Position numbers and translations under genes: made by a program | Assembly: GCA_021927905.1 (NCBI GenBank) | Contig: BLLK01000013.1 | Location: 62,001-126,000, forward strand | DNA length: 64,000 nt | Direction of reading: 5' to 3' | DNA from: Chaetoceros tenuissimus | Lineage: Eukaryota > Bacillariophyta > Thalassiosirophyceae > Chaetocerotales > Chaetocerotaceae | The notes under the pieces: model-generated | The model's database searches: none | The model's input: the letters and a program-made list of their open reading frames with translations, nothing else | Told to the model about the DNA's origin: nothing | Shown here: positions 29,196 through 42,400 of the stretch, piece by piece | How the letters are laid out: each line of letters opens with the position of its first letter | Position numbering within the stretch: the first letter of the stretch is position 1

Positions 29196-32100
29196 TTATT
29201 CAATTCCGCTTTTTTTGTTTGTTAATCGAAATTTTGTAGCAGTGGTTGAGCCTCCATCGCTACCTTTTAGTCTTCGCTGAGAATGGGCAGATGCAACCCA
29301 TCCTCCTTGTTTCCATGCATCATTCTTTTCGACTACATGCAGAGGAAAGTTTAACCCTTGTGTGTTCATAGAAGGATCTTTTGTTGCTACCACTTCTTCT
29401 CTTCGAGCCTTAGCCATCTCTCCTCTCCAATGTTGACGATCTAGCTCCTTCGCAACAATTTCTCTTAATTCGGAACAAGTTTTTTGCTCATTTGCTGCAG
29501 CTTCCTTTTCGTCATCCTCGATGCTCATGACATTATCAGCACCCAAAGCTCTGTATTTGGGTGTCCCTTCGTGTTCCTTCCATTGATGTACCTGAAAAAC
29601 TGCAGGACATCCTTTTGGCCAGATCCATTGCCACAAAGATAATAGACTACATCTCAGCCTTCCATCGTGAGCGCAAATACCATCCACTGCACTTGTGGTG
29701 TGAGGAACTCCCTTTAAAATGGAATCAAAGCCGCCTAATTCCCCATTGATGAGTCTCCATAGATCGGTGGCAAAGGTGGCAATCCTCACAACTGTTTGGT
29801 TATTACAAGGCACTCTTCCACTTCCAGCTTGCTTCAAAAATCTCAACCCACGACGGGCACCGTCATTGACCGCTGTAGCCGCTGGCATGGTATGTTCTGC
29901 GACAAATGTGTGAATTGATGCCCCATTTTCGCTTCCATAACTTGCTCCTAAAGGACCATTGTAGAGATGTGCTCCTGCTTCAGAGACACAATTACTTTTA
30001 GAAACAATTGCTACTCGTTGAGTCGAACAAATTTTACCCGTACAGGCATCCGACATAAGTGCAGCAAGAGTTTGTCGTAAACCAGGTGATGTGGTCGGTT
30101 CTAGAACCAAGGTCGTGTGAGCTTGCAATGAATGATAGTAAAGTGGAACGACATTCAGTAATGTTTTGAGTCTTACCTAAAATTCTCTTTAAAGCAAATT
30201 CCAAAGAAGTGAGTAGTCCAACTGGTTCTGGAGTTTCCATTCGGTCACTTGCACAACAGATAGATAAAACAGCTTGAGCAGCTGCACCTCTAGTTGCATC
30301 ATTCTTGAAAGGTGTTTCGTCGAAGATATCGACGTAAAATTGAGAGTTCGACACCGTTGAAATCAAGTGTGATGTTTCATCACGCTTTCTTTTCTGACTT
30401 TCTTCGGTATCCATGGCAACCTTTTCTGTGTTTGCATCAGTAGTGCTTTGCCTGAGCAGTGCTAGTGAGTACAATGCTGTAATGGCACTAGGAGATATCG
30501 ATACTGTTTGACCACATGGTGACATATGTCTACCTTCAGATTCAAGTTCAATTTTTTCCTTGTAAAGGTCCCAGTCAAGCCATCTCTTGCACAGTCGCAT
30601 CAAAGGTAAACATGGATGCTCTGCTTTTGATTGCATCTGTCGGCCAGTTGCTGGATCCTCAATAATTTCAGGCTGCAAGTTAATGTAGCAGAGAGAAAGC
30701 AAAGCATCAGATACAAGACTAGAAGATAGATAAGGAGTGCTGTCCAAATCTTGAAACCATTGATCTAGTCCAATACTGTGGTGGGCAATTTCGACATTGT
30801 GAGATGAATTTGCCCTGTGTCTTTTGTGGGATATACTCAATTCCTCTTCTAATGTTTCTGTTCCTGTAGGACCCTTCTCATTATCAATCTGTAAAATTTT
30901 CTCCATTACCTCTAATACTAGTGATGGTGTCAAACCATCCTTTGCGCGAATGGACGACAAAGCAGTGATAACAGCAGACCGAACACGATATTCTTCATCT
31001 TCTTCTCTTTCTACAACCTTTGCAGTTTCTATGGCATTAACTCTGTCTTCAGGCGAATCATACATATCAAGATAATGATATTCTCCCGAATCAGTGGAGA
31101 CTTGGTTTTCTGCATTATCATCACCTGTGTCAGAATCACTCCGTGTCTTGAGACAGACTCGACTAAATTTAGCTGAGGTAATACACCCACCCTTGTAGAA
31201 ACGCTCGTTCAAATACTGCACGAGAAGATGCAAACCAATCCAACCAATAGAATGATTTGGTGTGCCTGGTGCTTTATTATTCTGCCATTGAGCAATAGCA
31301 AGTGCTGCTTGGGCACGGATGCATGGGTTATGAGGGAGGTCTGCATGCAATGCCACGGATCCACGGAGACAGTCACCAAGGAGATGAATCGGTAAATCTT
31401 CAACAGGAACATCGTAAAGACTCTGAACTTTGACAGATCCTTGAAGTCGAAGTGGCCTCTCTGCGAGTGAACGGAGTGCTTCAATTTGACTGGCTGCTTC
31501 ACCATCGTGGAATAGCTGTTCGCCTAAACATGCATCTTGTTGAAAGAGAGCAATTCTTCCATCGAAAAGGCCATGTGCATCAACTCTGGTCCATAGTAAG
31601 GGTGTTAAATTTGTCAAACGAATTAATTCTAGCGCCTGAAAACCACCTCTATGTAGCAAATTTTCTGTGAATGCTGGATAATTTGTATTTGTTGATGATG
31701 CGAATAATGTTTTGCTCTTTCGTGCTGCTCTCTCTTTTTGGTCTATATTGCCTCTGACTGCCACTGAGGCACTTGCTGCAAGCTGCTGCTCCTTAATCGT
31801 TGTGACTGACTGACCATACAATGTCACGGGACCCCAGTCACTTCTACTTCCATCCGTTTCAACAACTCGAACAAATTCTCTACATTGACCACCCTTTTCA
31901 ATCATTTTTAAAGTGATTGGACCCCCTAGAGCAACTCCTCCATCTGGAATGACCGGCTCAGCAAGAACATGCGCTTGTAAACTTGTGTTTCTAACTTGTT
32001 GGTCATTACCAGTAGATGCAGATTCAACATGTACCCCAACTCGCAGGTAGAAACCACTATTTCCTTTTACAAATGAATTTGGAAATCCTTCAGGTTGGGA

Positions 32101-35100
32101 TGGTATTTGCCCTTTTGTCTTTCTAGAAACATCAACCAAATCACCTCTCAAATATGGCTCGCGTATTGGACCAGCAATCTCGCGTAGACATTTGATGAAT
32201 GACCCATGTGTCAAACCCCCTTTCTTAAGAAGTTCTTCGACGCATAGCACGAAAAGAGGCTTTGGCTTTTCTGAGGATTCACCATCTTTTCTCTCCCTCT
32301 TCTTATCGTCGTTCTTTTCTCTATTTTTCTTGCTTTTCTCTTGAGGCAAATCTACTTTTGCAATCCCTTTGTCCTCTAGTAGTCCAGCAATAAAAGCTGC
32401 TCTGATTACTCGAATGAAATTAGATACACCTGCTCTACCTTCTATAATCTTAGATAGAGAGTTGCACTTCAAATCTCTGTACACTGATCCACCTACAGGA
32501 TGAACTAGCTCAACAGCTCCACAGCCTACCCTGCTTGATGAAGTGCTATTGCTAGCAAAGTAGGTTGTACTCAGGCAGGAACCGAGCCAGCCCATCGAAG
32601 GCAACGACTTGTCTACCCTTTCTATGCCTTCCAATGCATCCTTCGATAGCAATTGACGAACTGAAAATTCATCAAGAGTTGCTGTGTGAGATTCCGTACC
32701 ATTATTTGCATTTCTCCAAAGCTGTTCATTCCCCTTCTCGTCAACAGGAAGCGAACCGACTGCGCTGGCCATTATCGGGACATACATTTCTTCCTCTTCA
32801 ACATTAGTTACTGGTAAGAAATCCATGTTTTTGCTATTCAAGCCACTTATCAAAGCATATCTTTTCGAGAAGAAAAATCCGTGTTTACTTCCTCCTTGAC
32901 CACAGGAACCATGAGCTCTTTCGTATAAACTCATGATAAAGTTCTCAATGACTTTGTGTAAGTAGCTATTTGATACATCATCAATACCACCCAATGGTAA
33001 TGCTGCAGTTACCCATCCTCTAACAGCACATCGAGCTTGAGCAAATTGTAGGGCCCGTCCACCCTTAAAAAATGGCATTCGAAATCCTATTGGATGAAGT
33101 AATTTTGAGTCAAGGATAGCACCGCCAAGAAAGCAATTGCATGATATTTCCGGGCACTCATTAAGTACTCCACTAGACACTCCTCCACCAACTGCATTCG
33201 GTATCCAAATTTGGGTGTAAGCTAGAGTACGATAAGAAGGGAGTGACAAAATATCTCGCATAAGTGATAGGGAGCGATTTGGAACACCAGCTGTCGATCC
33301 AGTGATCGCGATTATCAATTTTCGTCTCAAATCAATATCCACACTACCATTGATAACACTGTTGTGGTCAATGATTTCATCTGCTCCTATAATTTGAGCA
33401 TTTGAATGGATAAATGGTCGATCACTTTTTAGAGCAAAGTAAAGTTGGCGGATTCCCTCGCCACACTTTTCCGCGGTTTCAGTTATGGTTGCATATTCTT
33501 CGTCGTCTTCTTCCCCTTCCTCCTCCTCATCATCTTCTTCATTTTCATCATCGTCGTCATCATCTTTCCCATAATATTCTGGATCGTACAAGATTGAAAA
33601 TGGACCAATTGCGAATCCCAAAGAACGAGATGGACATGGTGACCAAATTGACGTAGACCAAGTAGAAGTAGAAAGTAGAGATCTGCTTAGCGAAGATGAA
33701 TTCACTACGTCATGATCGGGTGGAATTATATGGACTCTTTCCTCTGCAATAATGCCATTTTCATCTTGATTTGTTGTGGTTGGAGTCGTGCCAAATGTTT
33801 TTGAAATATAATCAACACATTTCTGTCCCAAAACACGAAGCGTCTCTTTTTCTAAATTTTCATCCTGTGCTGATGGTACCAAGTTTTCATTTGCTGCACT
33901 TGTCGAAGCTATTAAATCATTCTTTTGCTTCGGTGGTATATGTAGTACTGTCTTGGACACACCGAAATGCTCGCCGCAACCAGCTGCCCAAAGCCCTTCT
34001 TTGCAGTCAGAAGTCACACGCACTGATAGCTCATGTGATGATCTGTGTTTCGAGCTAGCTGAATCAATCGTCGGAATCCAACTTCTAGTTCCCTCATGAT
34101 CTCCAATTATGCCTGTAGATGTATAGACATGTGGAGTTGTATCAAATTCGGAATCAGTTGGTGCAGTAAAATGAATGCCTCCCAGATGTACATTGGATTC
34201 TAAACCTTGCATTTCAAATTGAATGACCAGCTTGACTCCCACTGCTGAATGAAGAGCAGATGAATTATTTTTGCTTGGAGGAGCCTGTGATGGGGCGTTT
34301 TTCGATTCATCACTTGGATTTGTTTTTTTAACCGCAGATGCAGTATTCTTATTCACAAGTGTATCCTTTATCATTTGGCCAGCAATCAAATCCAGTCTCT
34401 TTTTCCTTCTATCCCCTCCTCGTTCATAGTCTTGCTGTAAAATTTCTTTTTGCAGAGATCCATCTACCAAATCAATATGATCATCAGTTTCACTGTCTTG
34501 TTCCATATCTTTGTAACCATTTTCCAAGTCATTTCTCCACAGCTCGAACAAAACTTCATCGGATGCTACTTTCGAAGAAGGACAAACAAACTTTGCTCTC
34601 CCTTCACCAAAATTGCTAGCAACACTAGCACATCTCATGGCGTCCATCATACCCTGCCCACCCCTCACACATTGAGTATCTGCTTCATATCTTCTCTTTT
34701 TCGTTGACATTTCATTTACTGTTGAAAATTCTTCGGATGTAAATGTCCCTGCTGGTTTCGTCAAAATTTTGGACAAAGGATCATGGTGCACAACATCAGC
34801 CCTCATGGCTGTCAACGCAATATTCGATCTTGAAGATTCAGTTTTATTTGCCTCTGGAAGCGGTATATACACTGTCGCATTTGTAATTTTCATCTTATCC
34901 CCTCCGCGCATATGAAATGCTATCTCACGAACATGTGTAGAGGGTACATTTTTATTTGCATCATTTGCATTTTCTTGTTCTGATACATCTGGTACATGTG
35001 ATAGATACATTGTAGTTTCACCAGAATAATTCCATGTCTTGTTTATATGATTGTAAATGAAATGAAGCGAAGATCTTTGATGATGAATGAATACTTCATC

Positions 35101-35322
35101 TGTTGTTGAGAAAGATACTTCTGGGTTCATACTTCTCGGTTTATACTTTGGTAACTGCCGAGTCTCCTTTGCACTTTTCTGCTTTGTGGAAGCATCATCT
35201 TTCGGAGTTCTAGGAGTATTGCTGGTTCCTCCACTACTCGAAGGTCTATTGGAAGGAAGACGAATTTGCAGTCTCGATTGGGGTCGGTTGGAGGGACTGT
35301 TTTTCTTCGCTTCAGAACTCAT
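29196..35322 (-). CDS. TAF2: TFIID subunit TAF2
   Basis: Two exons, 35322-30177 and 30121-29196, with a 55-base GTAAGA...GCAAG intron, encode 2,023 residues. TAF2 is a nuclear TFIID subunit that contacts the initiator region of promoters. It has a catalytically dead M1-aminopeptidase-like fold. The first ~100 residues are basic and disordered. The beta domain shows VTIF-type strands and HVYTSTGIIGDHEGTRSWIP, matching the family's G-x-x-x-R-x-W-x-P. SLGFAIGPFSILYD and GRALQFAQARCAVRGWVTA align with the degenerate peptidase core. SPLLW-type LTPLLWTRVDAHG begins the HEAT-like C-terminal region. Long acidic tracts interrupt the fold and make it larger than most TAF2 proteins. The very C-terminal ~300 residues are poorly conserved and rich in Ala/Ser. 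Confidence 0.85.
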
Positions 35323-35480
35323 GTTTTACTGTTTCAAAAGCCGTCCACCCGCAGATTTCTTTATTCTTGTGGTTCAAAATATTAAAGTGAGAACTAGATG
35401 TGTCAATTAAAAGGGACTAGTCTTCTATCTATGGTCGATGATGAGTACAGTAGATCAAAAAATGAATGAAACACGAGAGA

Positions 35481-38400
35481 TGAGTTTCAAACGGGTTTTT
35501 AGGCTCATCGCTGAGCCATCCCCTTAAATAGGTGCCGGACCCCCCTGTATTGGTCAAAGTGTTCTTCAAGATAATTTTGGAACAGACACTGTACGTACTA
35601 GCTCGTACTTTAATCCTAAATTTTCGATGCAATTTTGAACAAAATGTAATTAGGTAATTAGAGTTGGAGTCTCAATTTGCGCATCATTTTCTCAAAGAAT
35701 AATAGTGTAGATTATATTAGATATAAAATATATTGCATATTTCTTGCAAGCGACTTGAAATCAAAGACATATCTCTTTTTGATTTTATGAAATAAGTACG
35801 TAAAGATGCAAAAGGAAATCACCTTCTTCTTCGAACCATAAATGAATGATCGCAGTGTCATTTTTAAATTCTTCTGATTTGTAATAAGAAATCAAACACG
35901 TTTTGACAACTTTTAGACTCATATATCCTTTGATTTTTTTCCAATAATGCGACACATGAAAATGTGCAATTTCAGAAATTAGTCAGCACATAAATATCAT
36001 ATGTAAAATGGATTCTTCCTCTTCAATATACTAGTCATTGTCGCCTCTAGACCATCCATTCAACATCTCTTCAGCAAAGTATTCATTCATTTCCCTTAAA
36101 AGTTTCGCTCCTTTTTCCGAGTATCCTTGCTTCAAAAGCTGCGCCTATGTACAACGAAGCATAGAATAAGAGCGCAACAGAGGTATTTTAACAATAGAGA
36201 AAAGCATGTCTACCCCGATGGTGAGCGCTTCTATTCCAAGTTGACGCATGTTTCGTAGAATGATATAACGTGATGGACACGAATTGCATCGATCTCAAAG
36301 TTCTATCACCATCAATTGCTGCCCTCACTCCTCATCTTCTTCTCTCGCTCGTCGTCTTGTTCCACTGGTGCTGATTGTTGTCTCGAGCTACTTGATACTT
36401 CCAATGAGTGTCCATTGTTATAATAGTGCACATTTTGCATATATTTTCTGTAGAAGATGCAAAAGTAATGTACGTTGGAATGACTCTGAAGTAAACAGTA
36501 TCTGTAGGCTTTTGGATGAGCCTAAAAACCCTGTCTTTCAATAGTTTGTTAGACAATGTATGGAATTGCTTGGAGCGATTTTGGAAATTATGGCTCATAT
36601 AAAAGCCATCCTCATAACCTATGTCAAAAAATGAGCCTAAAAACTGGTCGAATGAGTTTCAAACGGGTTTTTAGGCTCATCGCTGAGCCATCCCCTTAAA
36701 TAGGTGCCGGACCCCCCTGTATTGGTCAAAGTGTTCTTCAAGATAATTTTGGAACAGACACTGTACGTACTAGCTCGTACTTTAATCCTAAATTTTCGAT
36801 GCAATTTTGAACAAAATGTAATTAGGTAATTAGAGTTGGAGTCTCAATTTGCGCATCATTTTCTCAAAGAATAATAGTGTAGATTATATTAGATATAAAA
36901 TATATTGCATATTTCTTGCAAGCGACTTGAAATCAAAGACATATCTCTTTTTGATTTTATGAAATAAGTACGTAAAGATGCAAAAGGAAATCACCTTCTT
37001 CTTCGAACCATAAATGAATGATCGCAGTGTCATTTTTAAATTCTTCTGATTTGTAATAAGAAATCAAACACGTTTTGACAACTTTTAGACTCATATATCC
37101 TTTGATTTTTTTCCAATAATGCGACACATGAAAATGTGCAATTTCAGAAATTAGTCAGCACATAAATATCATATGTAAAATGGATTCTTCCTCTTCAATA
37201 TACTAGTCATTGTCGCCTCTAGACCATCCATTCAACATCTCTTCAGCAAAGTATTCATTCATTTCCCTTAAAAGTTTCGCTCCTTTTTCCGAGTATCCTT
37301 GCTTCAAAAGCTGCGCCTATGTACAACGAAGCATAGAATAAGAGCGCAACAGAGGTATTTTAACAATAGAGAAAAGCATGTCTACCCCGATGGTGAGCGC
37401 TTCTATTCCAAGTTGACGCATGTTTCGTAGAATGATATAACGTGATGGACACGAATTGCATCGATCTCAAAGTTCTATCACCATCAATTGCTGCCCTCAC
37501 TCCTCATCTTCTTCTCTCGCTCGTCGTCTTGTTCCACTGGTGCTGATTGTTGTCTCGAGCTACTTGATACTTCCAATGAGTGTCCATTGTTATAATAGTG
37601 CACATTTTGCATATATTTTCTGTAGAAGATGCAAAAGTAATGTACGTTGGAATGACTCTGAAGTAAACAGTATCTGTAGGCTTTTGGATGAGCCTAAAAA
37701 CCCTGTCTTTCAATAGTTTGTTAGACAATGTATGGAATTGCTTGGAGCGATTTTGGAAATTATGGCTCATATAAAAGCCATCCTCATAACCTATGTCAAA
37801 AAATGAGCCTAAAAACTGGTCGAATGAGTTTCAAACGGGTTTTTAGGCTCATCGCTGAGCCATCCCCTTAAATAGGTGCCGGACCCCCCTGTATTGGTCA
37901 AAGTGTTCTTCAAGATAATTTTGGAACAGACACTGTACGTACTAGCTCGTACTTTAATCCTACATTTTCGATGCAATTTTGAACAAAATGTAATTAGGTA
38001 ATTAGAGTTGGAGTCTCAATTTGCGCATCATTTTCTCAAAGAATAATAGTGTAGATTATATTAGATATAAAATATATTGCATATTTCTTGCAAGCGACTT
38101 GAAATCAAAGACATATCTCTTTTTGATTTTATGAAATAAGTACGTAAAGATGCAAAAGGAAATCACCTTCTTCTTCGAACCATAAATGAATGATCGCAGT
38201 GTCATTTTTAAATTCTTCTGATTTGTAATAAGAAATCAAACACGTTTTGACAACTTTTAGACTCATATATCCTTTGATTTTTTTCCAATAATGCGACACA
38301 TGAAAATGTGCAATTTCAGAAATTAGTCAGCACATAAATATCATATGTAAAATGGATTCTTCCTCTTCAATATACTAGTCATTGTCGCCTCTAGACCATC

Positions 38401-38996
38401 CATTCAACATCTCTTCAGCAAAGTATTCATTCATTTCCCTTAAAAGTTTCGCTCCTTTTTCCGAGTATCCTTGCTTCAAAAGCTGCGCCTATGTACAACG
38501 AAGCATAGAATAAGAGCGCAACAGAGGTATTTTAACAATAGAGAAAAGCATGTCTACCCCGATGGTGAGCGCTTCTATTCCAAGTTGACGCATGTTTCGT
38601 AGAATGATATAACGTGATGGACACGAATTGCATCGATCTCAAAGTTCTATCACCATCAATTGCTGCCCTCACTCCTCATCTTCTTCTCTCGCTCGTCGTC
38701 TTGTTCCACTGGTGCTGATTGTTGTCTCGAGCTACTTGATACTTCCAATGAGTGTCCATTGTTATAATAGTGCACATTTTGCATATATTTTCTGTAGAAG
38801 ATGCAAAAGTAATGTACGTTGGAATGACTCTGAAGTAAACAGTATCTGTAGGCTTTTGGATGAGCCTAAAAACCCTGTCTTTCAATAGTTTGTTAGACAA
38901 TGTATGGAATTGCTTGGAGCGATTTTGGAAATTATGGCTCATATAAAAGCCATCCTCATAACCTATGTCAAAAAATGAGCCTAAAAACTGGTCGAA
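35481..38996. repeat. Three tandem copies of a 1,172-bp unit
   Basis: Copies lie at 35481-36652, 36653-37824 and 37825-38996, with exactly equal spacing. The only difference I noticed is A to C near 37964 (CCTACATTTTC against CCTAAATTTTC in copies 1 and 2). The array is flanked on both sides by ATGA, which fits a unit boundary of only 3-4 bases of shared sequence. Each unit contains the word TGAGCCTAAAAAC on one strand near its end and its complement GTTTTTAGGCTCA at the start of the next. The near identity implies very recent amplification or continuing homogenisation. Confidence 0.95.
36031..36249 (-). CDS. Possible small or partial gene in each repeat unit
   Basis: Within unit 1 the minus strand can be read from a Met codon at 36249 to 36214, spliced over a 69-base GTAGAC...ACATAG intron, and continued at 36144-36031 to a stop. 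This gives a C-terminal segment such as GYSEKGAKLLREMNEYFAEE, which is amphipathic and looks like real coding sequence. The frame is open for a further ~20 codons upstream of the Met, so this may be the end of a larger gene whose other exons I cannot identify. The same text repeats 1,172 and 2,344 bases further on. No family is recognised. Confidence 0.35.
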
Positions 38997-39453
38997 TGAA
39001 CGATGAGACGATCTTCTGCTACAACGTCACTCTACCCGAGCGAGCTCTACATGATAAAAAGAGTGTCTGTATATTCTCTTCCTCACAGCTAGCTACTGTG
39101 TAGAGGAATGCGAAGCTCAAATTGTCGCAGAATTTCGGGGCTTCTCTTCAGCCGAATGCTCAAATCCTTTTGCAGCATACAATGTTTATTATTACTACAT
39201 TTTTGAAAACCGATGACATTGCATTGTCTGCATTGGAGTTTTGGCAGAGAAATAATGCTAAAATTATCTATTTTCCCTTTTTTCCCTTTCTATTCTTCTT
39301 GTGAGAAGGCTACATGGTGTTTGGAAAATCTTGTGAGAACGTACCATATTATTTGGAAAGATTGTAATGCCTCATTCTTCCAAAGAAAAGAAGTTGGAGT
39401 TCGATATTCAATAAAGCAACCCGGGTCAACAGAACTCAAACAGATACGGTATC
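38997..39453. other. Intergenic between repeat array and protease gene
   Basis: No gene is recognised. Short frames at 39122-39304 and 39213-39518 have no motif. Confidence 0.4.
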
Positions 39454-42400
39454 ATGAAAGGTCTCATCTTTTTTCTACTAGTTGGCGTTCCACTGTTGTG
39501 TACAGCTCAATTTTCTGAGGTACGTTGTGTTCAAACAGATTCTCACATAAATAGGGAAATTCGTTTGATATTCATGAGTAGACTAACACCACCAACTTAG
39601 AATAATGGGAACACCAATTCACTTGCTTTTGGTGTTACAGAGGATGTACAAATAGAGGACGTTCAAATTAGATCTACTCTGGTTGGAGTGAAGATTCGCA
39701 CTAGTAGATTGCTAAATAATGATGGAAACCATGATCCCGAGGCAACAGCAGCGGCAGCCGTTGCAGAAGGTGAGTGTGCGCAATGTCTCTGTATACTTTG
39801 TAGTAAATTCTAATTATGCTTGATACATAGCTATGGATGAGGTCTTGGAAAATCCAACAATGAGTCCAGTGAAAAATTGTAAAAGTGCAAAGGATTGTCC
39901 TACAGAAGTAGAAACCATCACTTCGCCACCAGTAGTAGCAACATTACCAACTCTGAGTCCAGTGAAAAATTGCAAGAGTGCAAAGGATTGTCCTACAGAA
40001 GTAGAAACCATCACTTCGCCACCAGCAGTAGAAACATTACCAACTATGAGTCCAGTGAAAAATTGCAAGAGCGCAAAGGATTGTCCTACTGATGGTGAGT
40101 AAAATGTTCTCATTTTGTCAGTGTAAATATCAACAAACCTTTGCTATCTGTTCCTAATCTATCTTGTTTCAATTGAAACTGTAACAGCAAATGACGAGAT
40201 CGACTTTTCTCAAATTGAAGGATTTGTCCTAAATGAGGCGTGTCTAGCAGTTATTGGCGAAACCATGTTTTCGACAAATGTGACAAGTTCAACAAATTTA
40301 TTACCAGAAGATATACCAAGACCTGCTTTGGAAAGTGAGGATTCTGAAGCCCAAGATGTTTGGCTTAGTTGCATGACTCCGAGTGGTATGGTTTTCGACA
40401 TTGATGGTGCTGATCATGAATGGATGATTGAGGTTCTACAGAAGAAGAAATTAGAGAGTGGTGATACCTTCCTCATCGCTCCAGATAAATGCAGGGTTGG
40501 AGCAGTTGACCAGAAGCTGCTGGTACCTAAGTCTGCTTTGAAATTTGCAAAAGCTCCAAAGAGCGAAAAGTCGGGCAAGAGTGATAAAAGTGATAGTAGA
40601 AGAAAGCTAAAGAAAGGATCAAGTAAGACAAGTAGAAGAGGATTGAAACTAACGAGTAGCCCAGTCATTTCAGAAAGAAATGAAAAAGATTCTCGAAGAT
40701 TGCTTCGAGAAGAACGCTCTGTATTGGTTGTACGCGTTGTACTTGCAGATGCAGAACCATCCAATACGGTACAAGAGCTTTCTAATAGTGTTTTTGGAAA
40801 CAATGTCGATAGTGTCAATCTTGCTTCTCAATTTAATGCATGTTCCTATGGACAAATGAGCTTTGTGAAAGCCATGGATCGGAGTGGATTGACTTCCTCT
40901 ATTGACAATGGTGCTACGACAGTAACAATTCCTTATTCAAAAACCTCGCATCATGGTCTCATAAGAAACAAGATTACACAGGAGCTAAACTATCAATTCG
41001 GAGTAGGGAATCCACGTGAGCTTGCCGATCATGTAAGTACTTCTATGAAATGCAAACTACAAACTGTTCATCCATTGGAACTGACAATAAGATTCAAAAA
41101 TTTTATAAGGTGATGTATTGCTTACCACCTGGATCTATGCCGGCTGTAGCATATGGAATCATCAATAGCCATCTCACCGTCTTCTTAGATAGATGGTGTA
41201 CATACGTTTCGTAAGTACAATATATTCCTTCGTAAGACTTTAGCTTGACATTTCAAATCCCCCTAATCAACTCTTACATTTTCAAAAATTCACAACATAC
41301 TAATGATCCCTTGCCTTTTTACTCATAGGGCGCAAATGCATGAGATTGGACACAACCTCGGATGGGGACATAGTGGCACAATAGAGTCACAGTACAATGA
41401 TATGTCTGGAATCATGGGTTATTCCTTTGCTCAAAGCGATGGACCAAAGCTATGTACCAATGGTGCAAAGTTCTGGAAAACAAACTGGTACGGAAACAGA
41501 TACCATATCATCAATGATGTCAGTCTAGACAAGGAGCTTCGTAGCTTCAACTACACGGGGACCCTCGCAAGTTTCAACAATGATCCACTTGTGGACGGAC
41601 CACCAATGATTATCAAAGTTGCTACAGACACAAATATGACATACTTTGTAGGATACAATGGCATGATGGAAAGTAACAGTGGTGCAACATCCTTAGATAC
41701 TGTGAATATATACAGTGTAGAGGACGAGGAAATGTATGGATCGGGCTCAATTTTGCATGCTACGCTTTCTGCTGGTGAGACTTTCCATGCGTCGATTGGG
41801 ATATCATTGAACGTGACAGTATTGAGTATCGATGAGGTAGCTGGTGAAGCTATGATCGATATATCATCAAGCACAACTGTGATTACAAGAGGCAGTTTCG
41901 AGGTATGGGTAGAGGGTACGTGTAATGTCACAGATGTAGAGGAATCCTTGTTATCATCTCTGATAGAGACAGATCCAGAGTCTTCATTTGAGGTCATGAG
42001 CGCTCAGCCTCACTGTGTATCAAGAAGAAATCTTCAGGAAGAAAGTATCGCCGCTCAAAATTTTGTTCTTGTAACATTAAACTTCAGTCACAAGTTCAAA
42101 TTTGGTCGAGACAAAAAATTGAAAGAAAAGCGGGAAGTTGTCGATAAATACAAAGAGAAAAAGAAAGATATAGATGCAAAACTTAAAGAAAAGTTCAAGG
42201 GAGCAGGCTCAATTCTTTTGAAACATATTGATTACTTCGATCGTACTACTAGCGTTCCTAGTATGGATGTTTCAAGTGCACCGTCATCATCACCAACTCG
42301 AAGTGGCAACTGCTTGGATTCACCAGAAAGATGGCACGATGCAGATGGTGAGATGTACAATTGTGATTGGTATGGTGTAGGGGATAGGTGTACAACATGG

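Noticed and set aside
36284-36598. 86- and 88-codon overlapping frames repeated in each 1,172-bp unit
   Set aside because: They overlap on opposite strands, lack family features and repeat only because the DNA repeats.
40414-40818. 134-codon minus-strand frame
   Set aside because: Antisense to the protease pro-region; its Ser/Leu-rich text mirrors the Lys/Ser-rich sense tract.
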